Source of the DNA: CAZEFK01 sp964511405
GTDB lineage: Bacteria > Pseudomonadota > Alphaproteobacteria > Elsterales > Elsteraceae
Length of the DNA: 5,475 bases
Direction of reading: 5' to 3'
Assembly: GCA_964511405.1 (NCBI GenBank)
Contig: CAZEFK010000321.1
Location: forward strand, 1-5,475
The notes under the pieces are model-generated. The model had not been told where the DNA came from. It was given only the letters and a program-made list of their open reading frames with translations, and ran no database searches. Position 1 is the first letter of the stretch. Each line of letters begins with the position of its first letter. Made by a program: the position numbers and the translations under genes. Shown piece after piece: positions 4,797 to 5,475 of this stretch.

Positions 4797-5474
4797 CAGC
4801 AGGGTCGAGACCGGGACCAGGGTCAGGCCGGCGGCGCCGGGGCCGGCGAGCCAGCCTTCCAGGGCGGCCAGGGTGGCGTCGCGCGGGTGGCCGATGGCTA
4901 CGGCGAGGCCGTGCTTGTGCGCCAGCGCTTCCAGCACCGCGAGCTGCCGGCGGATGGCGCCGATCTCGTCGACATTGTCGATGAAGACGTTGCGCTCCAG
5001 GGCCGGCACGCCGGCCGCGGCGGCGACCCGGGCGCCGGTGGTGCTGGCCGAAGTGCGGCTGTCCACGAACACCAGGCCGCGGGCGCGCAGCTCGTCCATG
5101 ACCACGCGCATGCCGTCGGGGTCGGCGGTGAAGCGGCTGCCCATGTGGTTGTTGACGCCAAGATAGCCGTCGAAGCGCGCCAGCCCCCAGCGCAGCCGGT
5201 TCAGGATCTCGGCCCGGGGCAGGCCCTCGACCAGGGCGTTGGGGCCGGGATCCTCGCGGCCCGTGGGCTGCATCGGCACATGCAGCAGCAGCTCGTGGCG
5301 CGCCGCCGCGGCGCGCTGGGTCTGGCGCGGCAGGTCGCTGGCATAGGTCATGTAGGCGAGCGTCACCTCCGGCGGCAGCGCGACCGTGCGGTCGGTGCGG
5401 CGCTTGTCGATGCCCAAATCGTCGATGATGATCGCGACGCTGGGCCGGCCGCCCGGCGCCGCCTGGGCGAGCGA
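4782..5474 (-). CDS. Divergent polysaccharide deacetylase family protein (DUF610/YibQ-like), 5' end outside window
   Basis: The frame is open to the right edge; 230 C-terminal residues are visible and the N-terminus (in this family usually a signal or membrane anchor and a variable linker) is missing. Family landmarks appear in order: SVAIIIDDLG, with DDLG encoded at 5412-5423; HVPMQP; GVNNHMGSRFT; a central FVDSRTS; RNVFIDN; and AIGHP before the final helix and a strand ending STLLRRQV. The fold is the NodB-like deformed barrel; the Asp-Asp and Asn-Asn-His-Met-Gly segments line the putative metal site. Members are thought to act on envelope polysaccharide or peptidoglycan in the periplasm, but substrate and activity are poorly established. 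A TTG at 5417 is in frame but is the Leu of DDLG, so it is not a start. In many alphaproteobacteria, as I recall, this gene follows a ctpA-type protease gene and precedes rppH; here the downstream side instead meets the convergent two-gene module. Confidence 0.92.
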   Translation of the reverse strand, partial: SLAQAAPGGRPSVAIIIDDLGIDKRRTDRTVALPPEVTLAYMTYASDLPRQTQRAAAARHELLLHVPMQPTGREDPGPNALVEGLPRAEILNRLRWGLARFDGYLGVNNHMGSRFTADPDGMRVVMDELRARGLVFVDSRTSASTTGARVAAAAGVPALERNVFIDNVDEIGAIRRQLAVLEALAHKHGLAVAIGHPRDATLAALEGWLAGPGAAGLTLVPVSTLLRRQV

Positions 5475-5475
5475 C

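Overview
This is a GC-rich segment of a bacterial chromosome. It most likely comes from an alphaproteobacterium of the Rhodospirillales type. That placement is an inference from the strong G/C preference at third codon positions, a chemoreceptor with no C-terminal pentapeptide tether, and a DUF610-type divergent polysaccharide deacetylase. No rRNA, tRNA, CRISPR array, transposase or integrase is visible.

Layout, left to right. (1) Bases 3-725 (+) are the 3' end of a methyl-accepting chemotaxis protein whose sensor half lies outside the window. (2) It converges on a GC-rich hairpin at 738-759 with a DHA2-family (EmrB/QacA-like) drug efflux transporter at 759-2231 (-). (3) A small cupin protein at 2261-2626 (-) lies 29 nt upstream of the transporter and probably shares its transcript. 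A promoter-like element (2672-2680) and a perfect 8-bp inverted repeat (2645-2667) precede it. (4) About 300 bases without a convincing gene follow (2627-2928), containing several short hairpins and repeats. (5) A tightly coupled two-gene module on the + strand follows: a 175-aa protein of unknown function (2929-3456) and a 438-aa protein (3453-4769), with stop and start codons overlapping by 4 nt. (6) Converging on it with only 12 nt between, a divergent polysaccharide deacetylase (4782-5474, -) runs off the right edge.

The most interesting part is the two-gene module. The C-terminal third of the 438-aa protein reads like the ImmA/IrrE (DUF955) metallopeptidase fold, but the zinc-binding HExxH helix is replaced by RALGD and the downstream acidic ligand is also not evident. 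It therefore looks like a pseudo-protease, partnered with an unrecognised small protein. The module seems less GC-rich than its neighbours, sits between ordinary chromosomal genes, and is bracketed by two copies of a 12-bp sequence (2705-2716 and 4770-4781). The second copy starts at the base after the module's last stop codon. These signs suggest an acquired accessory cassette, perhaps regulatory, toxin-antitoxin-like or defensive. Function and mobility are inference only.
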